Assembly (NCBI GenBank): GCA_039602395.1
Contig: JBCNJP010000025.1
Location: 49,557,980-49,621,979 of the forward strand
DNA: 64,000 bases
Origin: Deinandra increscens subsp. villosa
Taxonomy: Eukaryota; Streptophyta; Magnoliopsida; Asterales; Asteraceae
Direction: 5' to 3'
The translations under genes and the position numbers were made by a program. Shown piece after piece: positions 46,192-57,521 of this stretch; position 1 is the stretch's first letter, and every line of letters begins with the position of its first letter. The notes under the pieces were generated by a model. The model ran no database searches, had not been told where the DNA came from, and worked only from the letters and a program-made list of their open reading frames with translations.

Positions 46192-46398
46192 TGTTATTTT
46201 TGTATGAATTTGAGAGGGAAATGAGGAATGAATTCAGTATTTTCAATTGTACTTAAACAAAATACAAAGAAGTTGAATATATACAACTAATTTTTTAACT
46301 AGCAAAGCTAACAGAAAAATAACAAAGAGCTAAGTTAAACTAACCATAGTTAGCTTAATAATAACCATGATTAACTATGCAGCCAGCATATATGATCA

Positions 46399-47164
46399 CA
46401 TAACATAAAGATTTCCACCTAACGTTTTCAATTACGAAATCCAGCTAGACGTTGCATTAGTTCGCAAATCATGACAAAAATTATATCTCTATATAGTACA
46501 AGATGCTCAGTAATGATAAAAAAACTAATATTCAGTTCTACAATTCTATAGATTCAAGGTTCTATTCTAGATTAAAGAGAGTAATTGAAATCTCATTAAT
46601 TATGGTTTTTATTTTTATTATGTATAAAATAAAAAAAGTATGATAAAATTAGGGATTCATTGAGATTCTCAAATTTGGAAATTACTTAATGAATATGTAT
46701 TCATATCAATGAATTAGTAGAATAGAGACTCATACAAATTAATCATGTGTTAGGAAATAGATTTGAACTGGTGACACAAGGATTTCCAGTCCTCTGCTCT
46801 AGCAACTAGCTATCCCAACTATTCATCTCATCCTCATTTTCATTTTACTAGATAACATGGGTCTATGTCAATTGAATTTAATACCATTGGATGGTTTACT
46901 TTTTATTGGCATTGGAAGCACATTACATTATGGCAGGGTTTAGAAATATTCTTGTTATTGCTTCGGCTCATATTCCCCCAAAAGTGGATCCCGCTCTAAT
47001 AGCTCCGAATAAATTAAATACGTGCATTAAGATAGACGAGTAAAATAGAATTCATGTTCATGCTAAGAGAAGAGCGGATCCAATACCAAGAAGACTTCTT
47101 TCCTAAGAAGTGCAGCACGTACTTTAGTAATTTGGGGATTTCATGCCCCACGATAAAAATTATT
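46399..47164. other. Plastid-derived patch (trnL-trnF region) and flanks
   Basis: The minus strand carries the plastid trnL-trnF spacer phrase caattgacatagacccatgt then tatctagtaaaatgaaaatgagg, followed by a decayed trnF. Other parts (46,920-47,160) could also be organellar but I could not place them. Nuclear transfer of plastid DNA (NUPT) with later decay is the simplest reading. Confidence 0.65.
46748..46819 (-). pseudogene. trnF: Decayed plastid tRNA-Phe (trnF) copy
   Basis: The minus strand reads gttgggatagctagttgcta, agagcagaggactggaaatc, cttgtgtcaccagttcaaat, and then a mutated acceptor arm. It aligns along its length with plastid trnF-GAA. Differences: bases lost in the D-arm, mutations in the acceptor strand, and a change in the anticodon loop (CTGGAAA in place of CTGAAAA). 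It should not fold or charge as a Phe tRNA. Confidence 0.8.
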
Positions 47165-47330
47165 ACAGTAAAACCTCTATAAGTTAATAACGTTGGGACC
47201 AAGATATTTTATTAATTTAGCGAGATATTATTATATCGATAAATGAATAAATTATTGATTCAAGGAGTTGGCTATATTCGTGAGGAACTCTCAAATTAAT
47301 GCATCGACCTTCAAAACTTCTGTTAGGGCT
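47165..47330. mobile_element. Terminal fragment of a DNA transposon
   Basis: Begins cagtaaaacctctataagtt and continues gttgggaccaagatatttta, a phrase I associate with a common dispersed plant TIR element (possibly hAT-like). Only one end is present before the LTR at 47,331. The class is uncertain. Confidence 0.4.
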
Positions 47331-48850
47331 CAATATTCGGGGTCCTGAAAGATGCTCGCACAACTCAGTATCCTGACAGGTTCGGTATCCTGAATAACAA
47401 TTATTAACTAATCCCTTTGTTTTGCCTTTGTGTTTATCCGTTTGCAGGTAATTTGCACGTGTTATTTGAGCCTAAAGACCCGGCAAGACACTGGAGATCG
47501 TAGACTAAATAGACTATAACGTTCATGTTGACTCAGTTAGAGAATCCCTAGAATACCGCATTGTTTGTTGATGTATTTTAACTACTTATACTAGCTTAAT
47601 GATCGAACATAGAACACATAACTCGCATATACTAGCTCTGATAGAAAAATCACTGTAACACATAGCAATCTTCGATCATTCAAGCTCAACACTTGTAATC
47701 TTTTTACGTAATTAATAAAGGAATTAGGTAGCAGGCTCTATAGGCCGGCTCTCGAGTTTTATTTGCCGGGATCCTTGAGGATACTCACAGGATTCTGGAT
47801 ATTTCCATCATTATATCATTGTGTGAACCTTATATTTTCTCGCAATCTAATCACCAATCCGATCAAGCACACTCCCTTACAATCTAAGTTTGATCACTTA
47901 TTTACTTCGGTAATTTTTCACCAAAACGGTTTGGCGCCCACCGCGGGGCAAGTGGTATTTTCATCTAGCCAAAATTTCGAAAATCCATACTTTCATCCAT
48001 CCTCAACTCCGACAATGTCGACTTAACTAAAATCTGTTTCATCCACTACACCATCGTTCTCCGTTATTGCTCTTCCTCCCCTTTGAGGAAGTCAAATGAA
48101 GAAGGATGATCATCCGAAGAAGGGAGAATACCCTACATTCTCAGGATTAAAGGTTCAATCAATAGACCCTGCTATTTCTAACAATGATATCTTTGCTTTG
48201 ATTAAACAGGTGAAAAGTCGGATGGATCAACAAGCGAAGACCAACGAGACAATATTCAAAGATATTGAAGAACTAAAGAAATCAAAGAGGCCTGTGGAAG
48301 ACCAAAGCCTGTTGTTCCTTATGCATCTTGGTTTTGATCCCTCGGGATCCTCAGTTCAGCAGCGATATCACCTGAGAACCTCAATTGCAACAAACAAGAG
48401 CTTTATGACTACTTTCACTACACATCCTACGATTGTGAAACATTGATACTCTGAGATATATCTGTTAGAATCCTTGCACTTTCTAGGATTCCCAAGTATA
48501 CCAAATCAAGAGCTCCCAACCCACTCGAGATCCTAAACACAGGATCCTCAGGAACATTTTTTTCTAACCCTTTTATTTCTGCAGGAATATTCCAGACGGT
48601 ATCCTCAAATGTACATCAAAAGGACTTTATCCGAATGCAAACCGCTCCAGCAACCGAATCAACTACGCTGACAAATCCCGGATATGATCCCGGAATCCGG
48701 AACCAGAATCCCCACATCGGTAATGTGTCAAACGTTATTCCTGAGGTCCCTAATCTAAATGTTTTGTAGGATATAGGAGTTAACCAAAATCTGGCTAGAG
48801 AGCTGCAGAAGCTGAAAGACATGATCTCCAGCATTCCTAGCATGATTAAA
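47331..48850 (+). mobile_element. Ty3-type (Tat-like) element, 5' LTR plus start of gag
   Basis: The LTR 47,331-47,928 begins TGTTAGGGCTCAATATTCGG and is followed by the PBS-like gtttggcgcccaccgcgggg, the type used by Tat/Retand-like Ty3 elements rather than initiator Met tRNA. Gag follows (48,008-48,850), where the next element cuts in. It is the same family as 61,740 onward and the solo LTR at 44,205. Confidence 0.8.
48008..48850 (+). pseudogene. Gag N-terminus of Tat-like Ty3 element
   Basis: A short frame starts at the atgtcgac near 48,015 with an immediate stop. The longest open stretch is 48,096-48,446, with IDPAISNNDIFALIKQVKSR and MDQQAKTNETIFKDIEELKK (coiled-coil-like). The downstream part to 48,850 has ELQKLKDMISSIPSMIK in another frame. 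It closely parallels the frame at 62,592-62,876. Interrupted by the LTR at 48,851, so the central gag domain is missing here. Confidence 0.7.
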
Positions 48851-51094
48851 TGTAAAATCCCGAATACTTTTTATGATTTTTAATATATTATGTTGTGGTA
48901 TGTTGCGTGAAGGGTCGAGTATGTGTAGAAAACATAACATCCCGGTTGGACTTATTAATGTAACAAAAGTAGTTAGTAAGTTATGTTTAGTGGCTAGTAA
49001 TTAATATTTAAAAGATGGAGGTTTAAAGGGGGTAGATTACGAAGTTAAACAAGAAATTTTATAGAGGTCAAAGAGGAGGGGCTGAATATGTAATTATGGG
49101 ATTAAAACAAAAGAAAAGAAAAATTCCGGGCTCTTCCCAGATGTCGTACGCGGACTAGGAGAGGGAGAGAAGGGGAAAAACCAATCTTTAAGGCAAATAT
49201 CTAAAATTGAGCCAGTTTGAAGGTGGATTCAGGTAGAAGAAAACGATTTTGAGCATATGGAGTCTTCTAGAGTGTGATTTCACTCTCAAATCTAGATCTC
49301 CTTGTCAAGTAAGTGGGTTTTGAGTTATGTGGTTTTCATGGAATGCAATTGTTGGTCAAATTGATGTAGAAGGGTTGTAGTATGTGTGTTTCAAAGCTTA
49401 GATAGTGCATGTTTATCCCTGCATGTCTATGATTGTGTGTTTTTATCAAGGTTGTGAAGGGGGGGGGGGGGGGTTAAACTCAACATATGAAAATCGAAAT
49501 CTTGAAGGGTGGGTGTTTGGATTTGGATGTTAGGTCTTATGAACTAGTGATTTCTAGGAAAAGGTTTACTAATTTTTTATAAGATGTGAAATTGATATCA
49601 ATTTAATCAAAGATGGATAAAATTGAAAGGTGGAACGTTATATGTTAAGAAGAAGATTAATTATACACACTAGATGTTTGATTAAATGCCTAAGTGAAAA
49701 TCTGAAAATCCAGTTTATATTTTATGCCTCAAATTGATAAGATGTGCAAAACTGAGGTAAATGGTTAATGGGTGATAATTTGGTGTCAATAGGATGATTT
49801 GATCTTGTGATGTTCACCATGAATGGTGACATATCTAGATGGGTGTACAACTGTGTAGGCTTATCATGCTCTTATGTAATTGTTAAAATAGAATGTGTAA
49901 TTGTGATAGAAGGTGAATTTATATGGTTATTCTAACAACCATGATAAAGTAGGTGGTGCAAGTGAAGACGCAATTCATCATCATGAACGGAAAGCCAAAC
50001 CCTAAATTCTTGAGGTAACATAAGATTTGCTTAGACTATGCGTGCCTAAATGCAGGTACTTATGCATAAGTAGATAACGTGTTAATTGTTTTTTGTAACC
50101 ATGGAATTATGCCATTAAAAGGAATGGGTTGGGTCGATCACTTGCGTTAAATGAATGAATAAGATTGGAAATTTGACCCGTTTGGGTAAGATGGAGAAAA
50201 TAACCCGGTTGGGTAAGACTTGGGATCAATGATCCAATAAGTATGACCTTCGGGTAAGATGGGAATTATACTAAATGAAATTCAAAACATACACCTCTGA
50301 GTGAAAGGGAAACGATGTCTTTTGAACAAATGTGCCAAGGGAGTGGTAAAAGGAGTGTATGAGTTAATCAAAGATATGTTATGAATTTGTGAAACGGGTC
50401 AAACGGGCTGGGTTTTCGGTATCGGGATCCTCAAACGTTTACCTGTAGATTAGATTGGGAAAAAATGTGTGAGTATAGTTATTTTATTGGTTATAGATGT
50501 GAGTTTGAAGATTTTTGGGTGCTGGAAAAATTGCAGCCCTAGATCTGGAAAAATGCCAAGGAATTGGCTAAGTATGAAAACAGGGGAATTAGAGGCTGAT
50601 CCCTAGAAATTGTGTTCCAGGCGTATCGCCTGGGGGGAAACTTCCAGCAAGCATTATGCTTGCTATGGTAGGCGTATCGCCTATTAGTAAAGAAAAGTTA
50701 GGCGATACGCCTAACATGGCATTTTTCGGGTTTTTCAATTGATTTGTTTGTTTAATGCAATAAGGTGTATTATAATCATTGAAAGGCCTTTATTTGCTAA
50801 TATGTTACTAGTAAATGATGGCAGGTAACAAGTAAGAAGAGTAAGCTGGTCTGGATTGAGCATGTTTGATGAAGAACCGAACACCAATGGGGACTTTTGT
50901 GGAGACATATGTCATTTTACTTTTGTTTAGCTAAAAACTGTGTACTCTGATGTATTGTTCTAAAGATGGATAAACAAACGAACTAAGTGGGTCTTAATAG
51001 TTATTATGGTGAAGTATGGACTTGTTTATATATATAAAATTTTGGGTCTACTTTTATATACCTAAACCTGCATAAGAGGGGGTAGGATGTTACA
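48851..51094 (+). mobile_element. Ty3/gypsy 5' LTR (2.24 kb)
   Basis: Begins TGTAAAATCCCG inside the previous element's gag and ends GGGGGTAGGATGTTACA. A primer-binding site follows at once. No ORF. It contains a 16-G run (49,459-49,474) and a cluster of four short hairpins at 50,617-50,714. Confidence 0.85.
50617..50714 (+). repeat. Four consecutive hairpins, core AGGCG-TAT-CGCCT
   Basis: CCAGGCGTATCGCCTGG (50,617-50,633), AGCAAGCATTATGCTTGCT (50,646-50,664), TAGGCGTATCGCCTA (50,669-50,683) and TTAGGCGATACGCCTAA (50,698-50,714). Three share the same stem with a 3-nt loop, the last with the loop complemented. The flanking bases of each stem have changed in compensating pairs (CC/GG, TA, TTA/TAA), as expected if pairing is what is kept. 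Located about 380 bp before the LTR end. Confidence 0.85.
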
Positions 51095-51097
51095 ATT

Positions 51098-51111
51098 TGG
51101 TATCAGAGCAA
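51098..51111 (+). other. Primer-binding site
   Basis: TGGTATCAGAGCAAC three bases after the LTR end. Standard initiator Met tRNA primer site for plant Ty3 elements. Confidence 0.9.
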
Positions 51112-51600
51112 CAGGTTGAGGGATTCAAGTGTTGTGAGAACACTTGAACTCAAACCAAGTGCTCATGGGGTGGAGAAAGTGTTCGGATTAAGGCTCAATC
51201 ATGCGATCTAGTAAGTAAGTTAAGTTGTTTACCTTATAATTATTATTGTCATTATGTGAACAAGTATGAACTTGAATGTGCATGTTGGTTCAATTCAAGT
51301 AAGAATGTAAAAGAAGGGGATGGAGTCAAGCACAAGGGATGATGTTAAAGGCATCATACCCGTGTGTGTAGACAAACCAAGAAGGCCAAATTGGTCTATG
51401 AGGTGTGAATAAGATGTAAGAGTGTTGAAAAATCCCGATTTATGACATTCACAATGAAGGATAAGTGTGAAATAAGTAAGTGCGGTGGTGAATAACCTAC
51501 TTGCAGTAGCAAGTAAGATAGTTATGTTGAATTTTGTTTCAAAATAAAAAGTATAAATTTGTTATGATGATGCTAACCGATTGTGAACTTTTAGTTTACA

Positions 51601-52640
51601 ATGACGGATGAAGATAATCAAGGTGGAGCTTTGACGGAAGCTATGATGGCAGAAGTCAAAAATATTGTGATTGAAGAGGTTGAGACCTCTGTGGATGGAA
51701 GTGTGCAGCTCCACGTGGGCAAGATGGAAGAAACTTTGATGGAAATGTTGGATAAAAAGTTTGAGGCATTGAAGAATGAACTGAAGGGGGGATGAAGGAG
51801 GAGCAAAGGAGAATGGGAGATGCACCTATAAAGACTTTATTGCGTGCAAACCCTCGTTATATACAAGTGATGCAAATCAAATAGCTTGTCATAAGGGGCT
51901 TATGGATATTGAAGATGTGTTTGAACAAAGTCGATATGATCTAAGGGACCAAGTGATGTTCGCTACCCGGTAGCTCCGGGCGCGAGCAAAAGATTGGTGG
52001 GATATGTTGAAGACCAAAAAAGGAAGGTAAGTGACTAATGCCATGGATTTGGGGCAGTTTAAAGAGTTATTCGAAACTCACCACAGCCCTCAATCGGAGG
52101 TGGATTCACAGTTTCGTCAGAAGAAGGGGCAACCAATAGCTGAAGTGATAGGCTTCTTCCTTGTTCGGGTGAGGTTCTGTAAAGATGAGCTAAGGACCGA
52201 AAGACTGAAAATACACAGGTTCAATAACATGTTGCACATGGACTTTAGAGAGTCTATCAATGCTTCAAAATGTGCAACTCTCGAAGAACTGATCAGTGTC
52301 GCTCGAGAAAGAGAGATGGAGATAAAAAAGGAAAGTGGAGAGGGGAGAGAATAAGGGGATAGAAAGTAGCTCCTCACCTAGCAAAAAAAGTGTGAAGGGA
52401 CATCAAAGAAGAAAAAGGGTAAGAATAGTGGGGCTTCGGGGTGCCCACATTATGGTCGTATGTACAATGGGGAGTGCTTCTTGAAGACTAAGCCATGCTA
52501 CAATTATGAAAAAAATGGGACATGGATTCGATCAATCTCCAAGTCCTACAAAGTTATGTTACCACTATGGAAAATCTGGCCATAATAAGAGTGAATGCTT
52601 GGGATTGAACCCGGGGGTGCCTCAAAGTAGAGTAAAGGTG
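51601..52640 (+). pseudogene. Ty3 Gag (broken)
   Basis: ATG at 51,601 starts MTDEDNQGGALTEAMMAEVK and runs 64 codons to a stop (51,793). The middle is frameshifted. The gag domain resumes at 52,031-52,354 with MDLGQFKELFETHHSPQSEV, FRQKKGQPIAEVIGFFLVRV and the C-terminal CATLEELISVAREREMEIKK. Two zinc-knuckle-like pieces follow: CPHYGRMYNGECFLKTKPCY (52,440 region) and CYHYGKSGHNKSECLGL (52,560 region), in different frames. Confidence 0.8.
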
Positions 52641-52679
52641 GGAATTCCCTAGGCAAAGGGGAGATCCTATCAATTACCA

Positions 52680-53105
52680 CTGAAAGAAGGAAAAGTGGAT
52701 CCAGTGGTGGTAACATGTAAATTCCTTGTTAATTCTATTCTTGTTTATGTACCGTTTGATACGGGTGCGAGTAGGTCATTTTTTCACATGACCTTGCTCG
52801 TCACCCATCATTTATTACTAACAAGCTGTCGATACCTTTAGAAGTAAAGATAGCGGATAACAAAAGTGTACTAGTTTTTTATGTCTGCCGCGATTGTAAA
52901 ATTACGGTAGAAGAGGATGAGTATCCCATTGACCTTATACCCATGAAGATGGGGGAGTTCAAGGTAATAGTGGGAATAGATTGGTTATCCAAATACCAAG
53001 CCAACGTAATTTGTAGCCAGCCGTAAGGTAATAGAAATAGTATGACCGAGCGGGAGGAATGTTAATGTTCAAGGTGAAAGAAAAAGCGAGATCATGCTAT
53101 TTTCG
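52680..53105 (+). pseudogene. Ty3 aspartic protease start (cut by next LTR)
   Basis: VVVTCKFLVNSILVYVPFDT then GASRSFFH gives the retropepsin active site DTGAS. Frameshifts follow, and the late signature appears as VGIDWLSKYQANV in another frame. The frame is cut at 53,106 by the LTR of the next element, so pol beyond this point is absent from the window. Confidence 0.75.
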
Positions 53106-55869
53106 TGTAACAACTGCTGAATTCCCAGATTAACACCGTTAAGTATTTTCCGTTAGTCTCGTTAACAACCCTGTTACACTTTTCGTGTCATGTTAGTGTC
53201 ACGTGCGTTTATGTGACCGAGCCTGTCCCCGGTCACTATTTGATGGGTTGCATTATGTTAAATAAATAATCACAACATAAATAAATTATATTAATTCATT
53301 ATGTGCCACTACGTGTTATTTGAATGGTTATATAAAAATATACATCTAATTGCTAATTAAATTTAGTAATTTATTTCGTGACTTTATGTGTTAATTGAAA
53401 TTGTCATTTCTTGAAAAACTCATCTTTTTATATGCGAATTAAGTTTTATGTGACAATAATTAGACTTTTCCCGACTACGAATTACATGTTAAATAAGTTA
53501 TAAACACTTGGAAACATTCCTAGTATTTTAATTACCATATTTTGGGTTTAAATCCCACTTATTACTTTGTTTTGGGTCATTTTTGTATGTAATGGGACTT
53601 GAGGGACCAAAAGTGTAGTTTTTCTAAACACAAAAATTTGCCCTAAGGGCCCCCACTCCCTCCCCACTTCACATTCATTTCCCCTCGTCTTCTCCCTTTC
53701 TTACGGTTACACACACATACACACACTCCTCAAATTCTTGAAATCCTCCATCAATCAAGCAAGAAATCAAGTGTCCAAGCTCATTCAAGTTTCAAGAAAT
53801 CTAGGGGAAGCTTCAATCTCGTCTCATCATCATCATCACCCTTTCTCACACCCTTGTTAGCCCCAGAAAATTTTATGTTGAAATTTCTTGATTACATGTG
53901 TTAATCTTGTGTTTGTGTGCAAATTGGTGTGTATAAATGCTCATGAATCATGTTTTATGATGGGTTAAATTAAATTATGATTTGGGACAGATTTTGGGTC
54001 ATTTAAGGGCTATGTTTTTGATGAGAAAATATGCCTTGAAGTGTTCTTGATGATTTTGGGTATAGTAGAACATGAACTTTAGGTATACATGCTTATATGC
54101 AAGTGTTATGCTTTGATTTTGTTATGGTCATTGTATGATTGTTATGAGGGCTGGAAGCCTTAGGTGAAACATTATTTATGTTGTTACATGTCTTTACAAG
54201 AAGTTTGATGATCAAATTATTGGCCAAAACCGTTAAAACCCAATTTATGTAAATGACCTGTTTTGGACAGTTTCTGTCTAAAAATTTGGTTCGTCTTGTA
54301 CAGGCCATAACTTGATCAATTTTCATCTAAATCAAGTGATTATTTTTCCATAGTAAATTTCTATGTCTTAGCTTTAATTTGGATACTCATAAGCATTCTA
54401 AGACCTCCTTTTGGTCACTGAAAAAACCTGATGCAGTTTCAGTGTGCAGGGCTGTAAAAATTCAGCTTTGTGTCAAGTTTTGCAATTTTTTTGTACATGA
54501 TTCTTGGGTATTAATGAAGGTATTTTTAGATGAAAATGAAGTTGATATATTAAGATTAAGATCTGGAAGTTTTGGTAAGCAAACCACAAATTTTGACCAA
54601 GTTATGCAATATATAAGCCCACTTTCACTGTTTTATAAAAAGCTGATTTTGGCCAACTTCAAACGCGCATAACTTACTCAATACTTAAACTTTTGGGTTG
54701 ATTTTTTTTTCAACATGTTTAAAATTTTGGGAAGTATATGAATGTAAAATTTGATAAGCTAACTCTAAATGTGGAGCAAATTATACATGTCCACAAATGT
54801 GTGTTTTGTGCTTAACATGTGAAATTATCATTTGTGCATATTGTTTTGGAAATGTGCATCTATGTTTTCCTACAAGTTTAGGACTTGTGTCTAAGTGTTA
54901 TGACCAAGGTGAATTCATATAACATAAGTGCTTTATGATAAGCAACTCGTCCTAGCGACAACCTCTAATTTAGTTAGACCGCATTCGTTTAATAGGTCAC
55001 TCATAACCAACCATTAAAGTCAAGTGCTGAGTACCAGTGCACCCTAAGGTGAGTTTCACTACTCTATTTAGTTATATCCGGTTGAGGATGATAACACACA
55101 ACTAGTTGCATCTAGTAAAGGATGGCAATGAAACGACAAAGGTATTTTGTCTGTTTAAGTAGTTATCCGACACATATCACATAATTCACTGAATTGCTTT
55201 ATGATTACAAAAATTCCTTACTTTCTCGGGTCGTTAATAATGAACAACGAGGTAATATTGAGTAGTACTACTGGGGATTCACGCCCCCGCTCAACGGTGC
55301 ACATGATGCACCTTCCCGACTGGCAGTCGAACATTAGCCTAGAACTACCGTGATAGGGAAAGACACGGGGAAGGCAAATCGCACAGGCTAAAACCCGTGA
55401 CGCATAGTCAGCTTCGGTTACGAACATTCAGGTGAACATAAACATAGGCTCGCTACCTAACGATATGGATAATACTTGTAACTTACGAATTGATTTCATT
55501 ATTCATAAACATTCTTGGTCTACACGGTGAAGTGTAGACTGCTTTTGTGAACTCACTAGTTTTTGGTGACACTTGATTGTTAAATGCTTTTCAGGACGCT
55601 AGGAGGATATTGGAGGCACGGACGTTGGCAATACTCATTTTTGTAAAATATATTGGGAAATGTATTTTAAACACTTTTATTACCTACTATTGCTAAACAA
55701 CAAATCTGTAGACTTCCGTTGAAGTACAATTTAAACTCTATTTTGTGAAACGCATTATTTGACTGTTTTATCTTTCATTTATGGCTTGGTTGTAACTATA
55801 GACTTGGATCCTGGTCTGGATCACACCCCACACGATTAGACTCCGTTAGTGGAAATTGGGGGTGTGACA
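53106..55869 (+). mobile_element. Ty3-type 5' LTR (2.76 kb)
   Basis: Starts TGTAACAACTGC and ends TTGGGGGTGTGACA. The start matches the second copy at 61,032 (TGTCACAACTACC), both followed by cagattaacaccgttaa. A C/T-rich transcript start region lies at 53,640-53,860. No ORF of note. Confidence 0.9.
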
Positions 55870-55872
55870 GAT

Positions 55873-55886
55873 TGGTATCTGAGCCC
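55873..55886 (+). other. Primer-binding site
   Basis: TGGTATCTGAGCCC three bases after the LTR end, one change from the usual TGGTATCAGAGCC. Confidence 0.85.
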
Positions 55887-56139
55887 TTGGTTACAGCGAA
55901 CCAGAACATTTCAAAAAGTGTTTTTTGAACTGTAACTATTTTTGAAAGCTTTATATGCAACTTTTCCCCAAAAGTATTATTACGCGTGCCGAAGTCGATC
56001 CTCACTTAGTTCATTTATGTTATGCCTGTATAGGATTATGTAGTCATGGTGTAAACCTTAGATTTATAGTCTTGTGGATTAATGGATCCATACTTAGCTT
56101 TATTTCATGATTTCATACTTGGTTAGTGAACATAACCCT

Positions 56140-56520
56140 TAGCGATTTCATCCTTGGTCTTAGCGATCTGGAATTGCACTTAGCGATTTGGAAATCAACC
56201 TTAGTGATATCGTCTCTGAACTTGGCAACCTCGCCCTCATGCTTAGCGATCTCGCCGTGAACTGGGCGATTTCAGAATTTAACTTAGCGACTTTATTGAA
56301 CCTTAGCGATTTGGGATTGAACTTGACGATCTCGCCAAAAGCCCTGGGCGATCTCGCCAAATCCTTAGGCGATCTCGCCAACCCCAGGCGACTTCGAGTT
56401 ATTCTTTGCGACCTCGCCCCCGCCTTCTTGGCGACTTCGCCAACACCTGCATCTAGAATTTACTCTTTGCGATCTAGACTGCTTTTAGCGACTTCGCTAC
56501 TACCCTTAGCAATCTGGAGG
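56140..56520 (+). repeat. Degenerate array of ttagcgatctcgcc-type units
   Basis: At least 15 imperfect units of about 20-25 bp with the core cttagcgat(c/t)t(c/g)g. From about 56,330 they become ggcgatctcgcc, a self-complementary motif (GGCGA/TCGCC). In one frame they read as repeated L-S-D-L-A/G units, but nothing suggests a real protein. Located just downstream of the primer site, in the leader. Confidence 0.8.
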
Positions 56521-57482
56521 GTCTGATATAAATGTCACCAACTTAAATAATATTCTCTTGAATATTATGTTCACATAAATGAATATTTTCATGTAAATGG
56601 TGTGTTCATGAAGTGAGGCTCGTGTGAGACATTTCATAGGAATATCTTGGATGTTCTAACACTAAGCATACTTTTAACGTGTCTTAGCGCACTTTAGTTG
56701 TTCTTAACGGACAACAGCTGGCACATGGAACAATTTCCTAATTTTAGACGCAACGATTGATAGTGACATGGGTTTAAATGCACATGCTCCTTGTATAGTT
56801 TATATAGGGCCTTGAAGACCCTATTGGGAAAAGTCACACCTAAAACACAATCAGAAAGAGGTTTTCTCTTAAGTGTGTGTTCTCCATCTTTTTACTGGAT
56901 TTCTTCAACAAAACTTGAATGATTAATTGTAAGTGCTTGTAGTCTCGCACTAGCTTCATAAATTGGGTAAGATCAATTATTTGGGATCCTGACATCTTTA
57001 TGGACTTGTTCCACCCTTAACGACATTGGTTGTTCTTAAGGGCCTTATTCACACCTAACTGCCTAGTCTAACGGCCTTGGTAAGTTTATCCCTTATGATC
57101 TAGTTCATGACAGTCTAGACTCTAAGGCAATGATTCGGTGTATCTTAAGCTTAACTGTTCATACTCTCCTATAGCATAAATAGGAGCTGTTGTATATCCT
57201 ACATGAGTAAGTCACCCATTAACACAATCCAAGGGCAACTTTATCGAAAGGCGTTACTGAAAATGTTGTTTAGCCTTGTTTATGGAAACACTGTATAGAA
57301 CCGGATGGTTACTCATGGGATGCTTGTAATTGCCTTTATTACCCCTAATTGTTGACACCCTTTCCGTAGTCATTTTAGACCTTGCACTTTAAATGCATAG
57401 TTGTTGTGTGATAATTCAACGTGGATGCGACTTTTTTAACCTAAATGAAATTGAGCATGAGATGACTAAGATTATTATATTA

Positions 57483-57483
57483 A

Positions 57484-57517
<34 letters not shown>

Positions 57518-57521
57518 CTCT
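57483..57521. repeat. (CT)n microsatellite
   Basis: CT dinucleotide run with one TTCT interruption. Confidence 0.95.

Larger units (their letters stand above)
41028..46398 (-). mobile_element. Ty1/copia retrotransposon copy C (near complete, dead)
   Basis: The LTRs are 41,028-41,241 (3', left) and 46,192-46,398 (5', right). Both run TGTTATTTTT...TGATCA on the plus strand. The domain order on the minus strand is gag, protease, integrase, RT, RNase H, the copia order. Stops, frameshifts and a 482-bp solo LTR inside it disable it. The polypurine tract is the C-run at 41,242-41,252. No matching target duplication is seen (left flank catct, right flank cataa), consistent with later rearrangement. 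The LTRs differ from each other at many positions, so insertion is not very recent. Confidence 0.9.

Noticed and set aside
41028..46398. Target-site duplication for copia copy C
   Set aside because: The five bases outside the LTRs differ (catct against cataa), so no duplication is claimed.
56188..56526. 112-codon frame with repeated Leu-Ser-Asp-Leu units
   Set aside because: It arises from the gcgatctcgcc nucleotide array. No start context or homologous protein is recognised, and it ends with the array.
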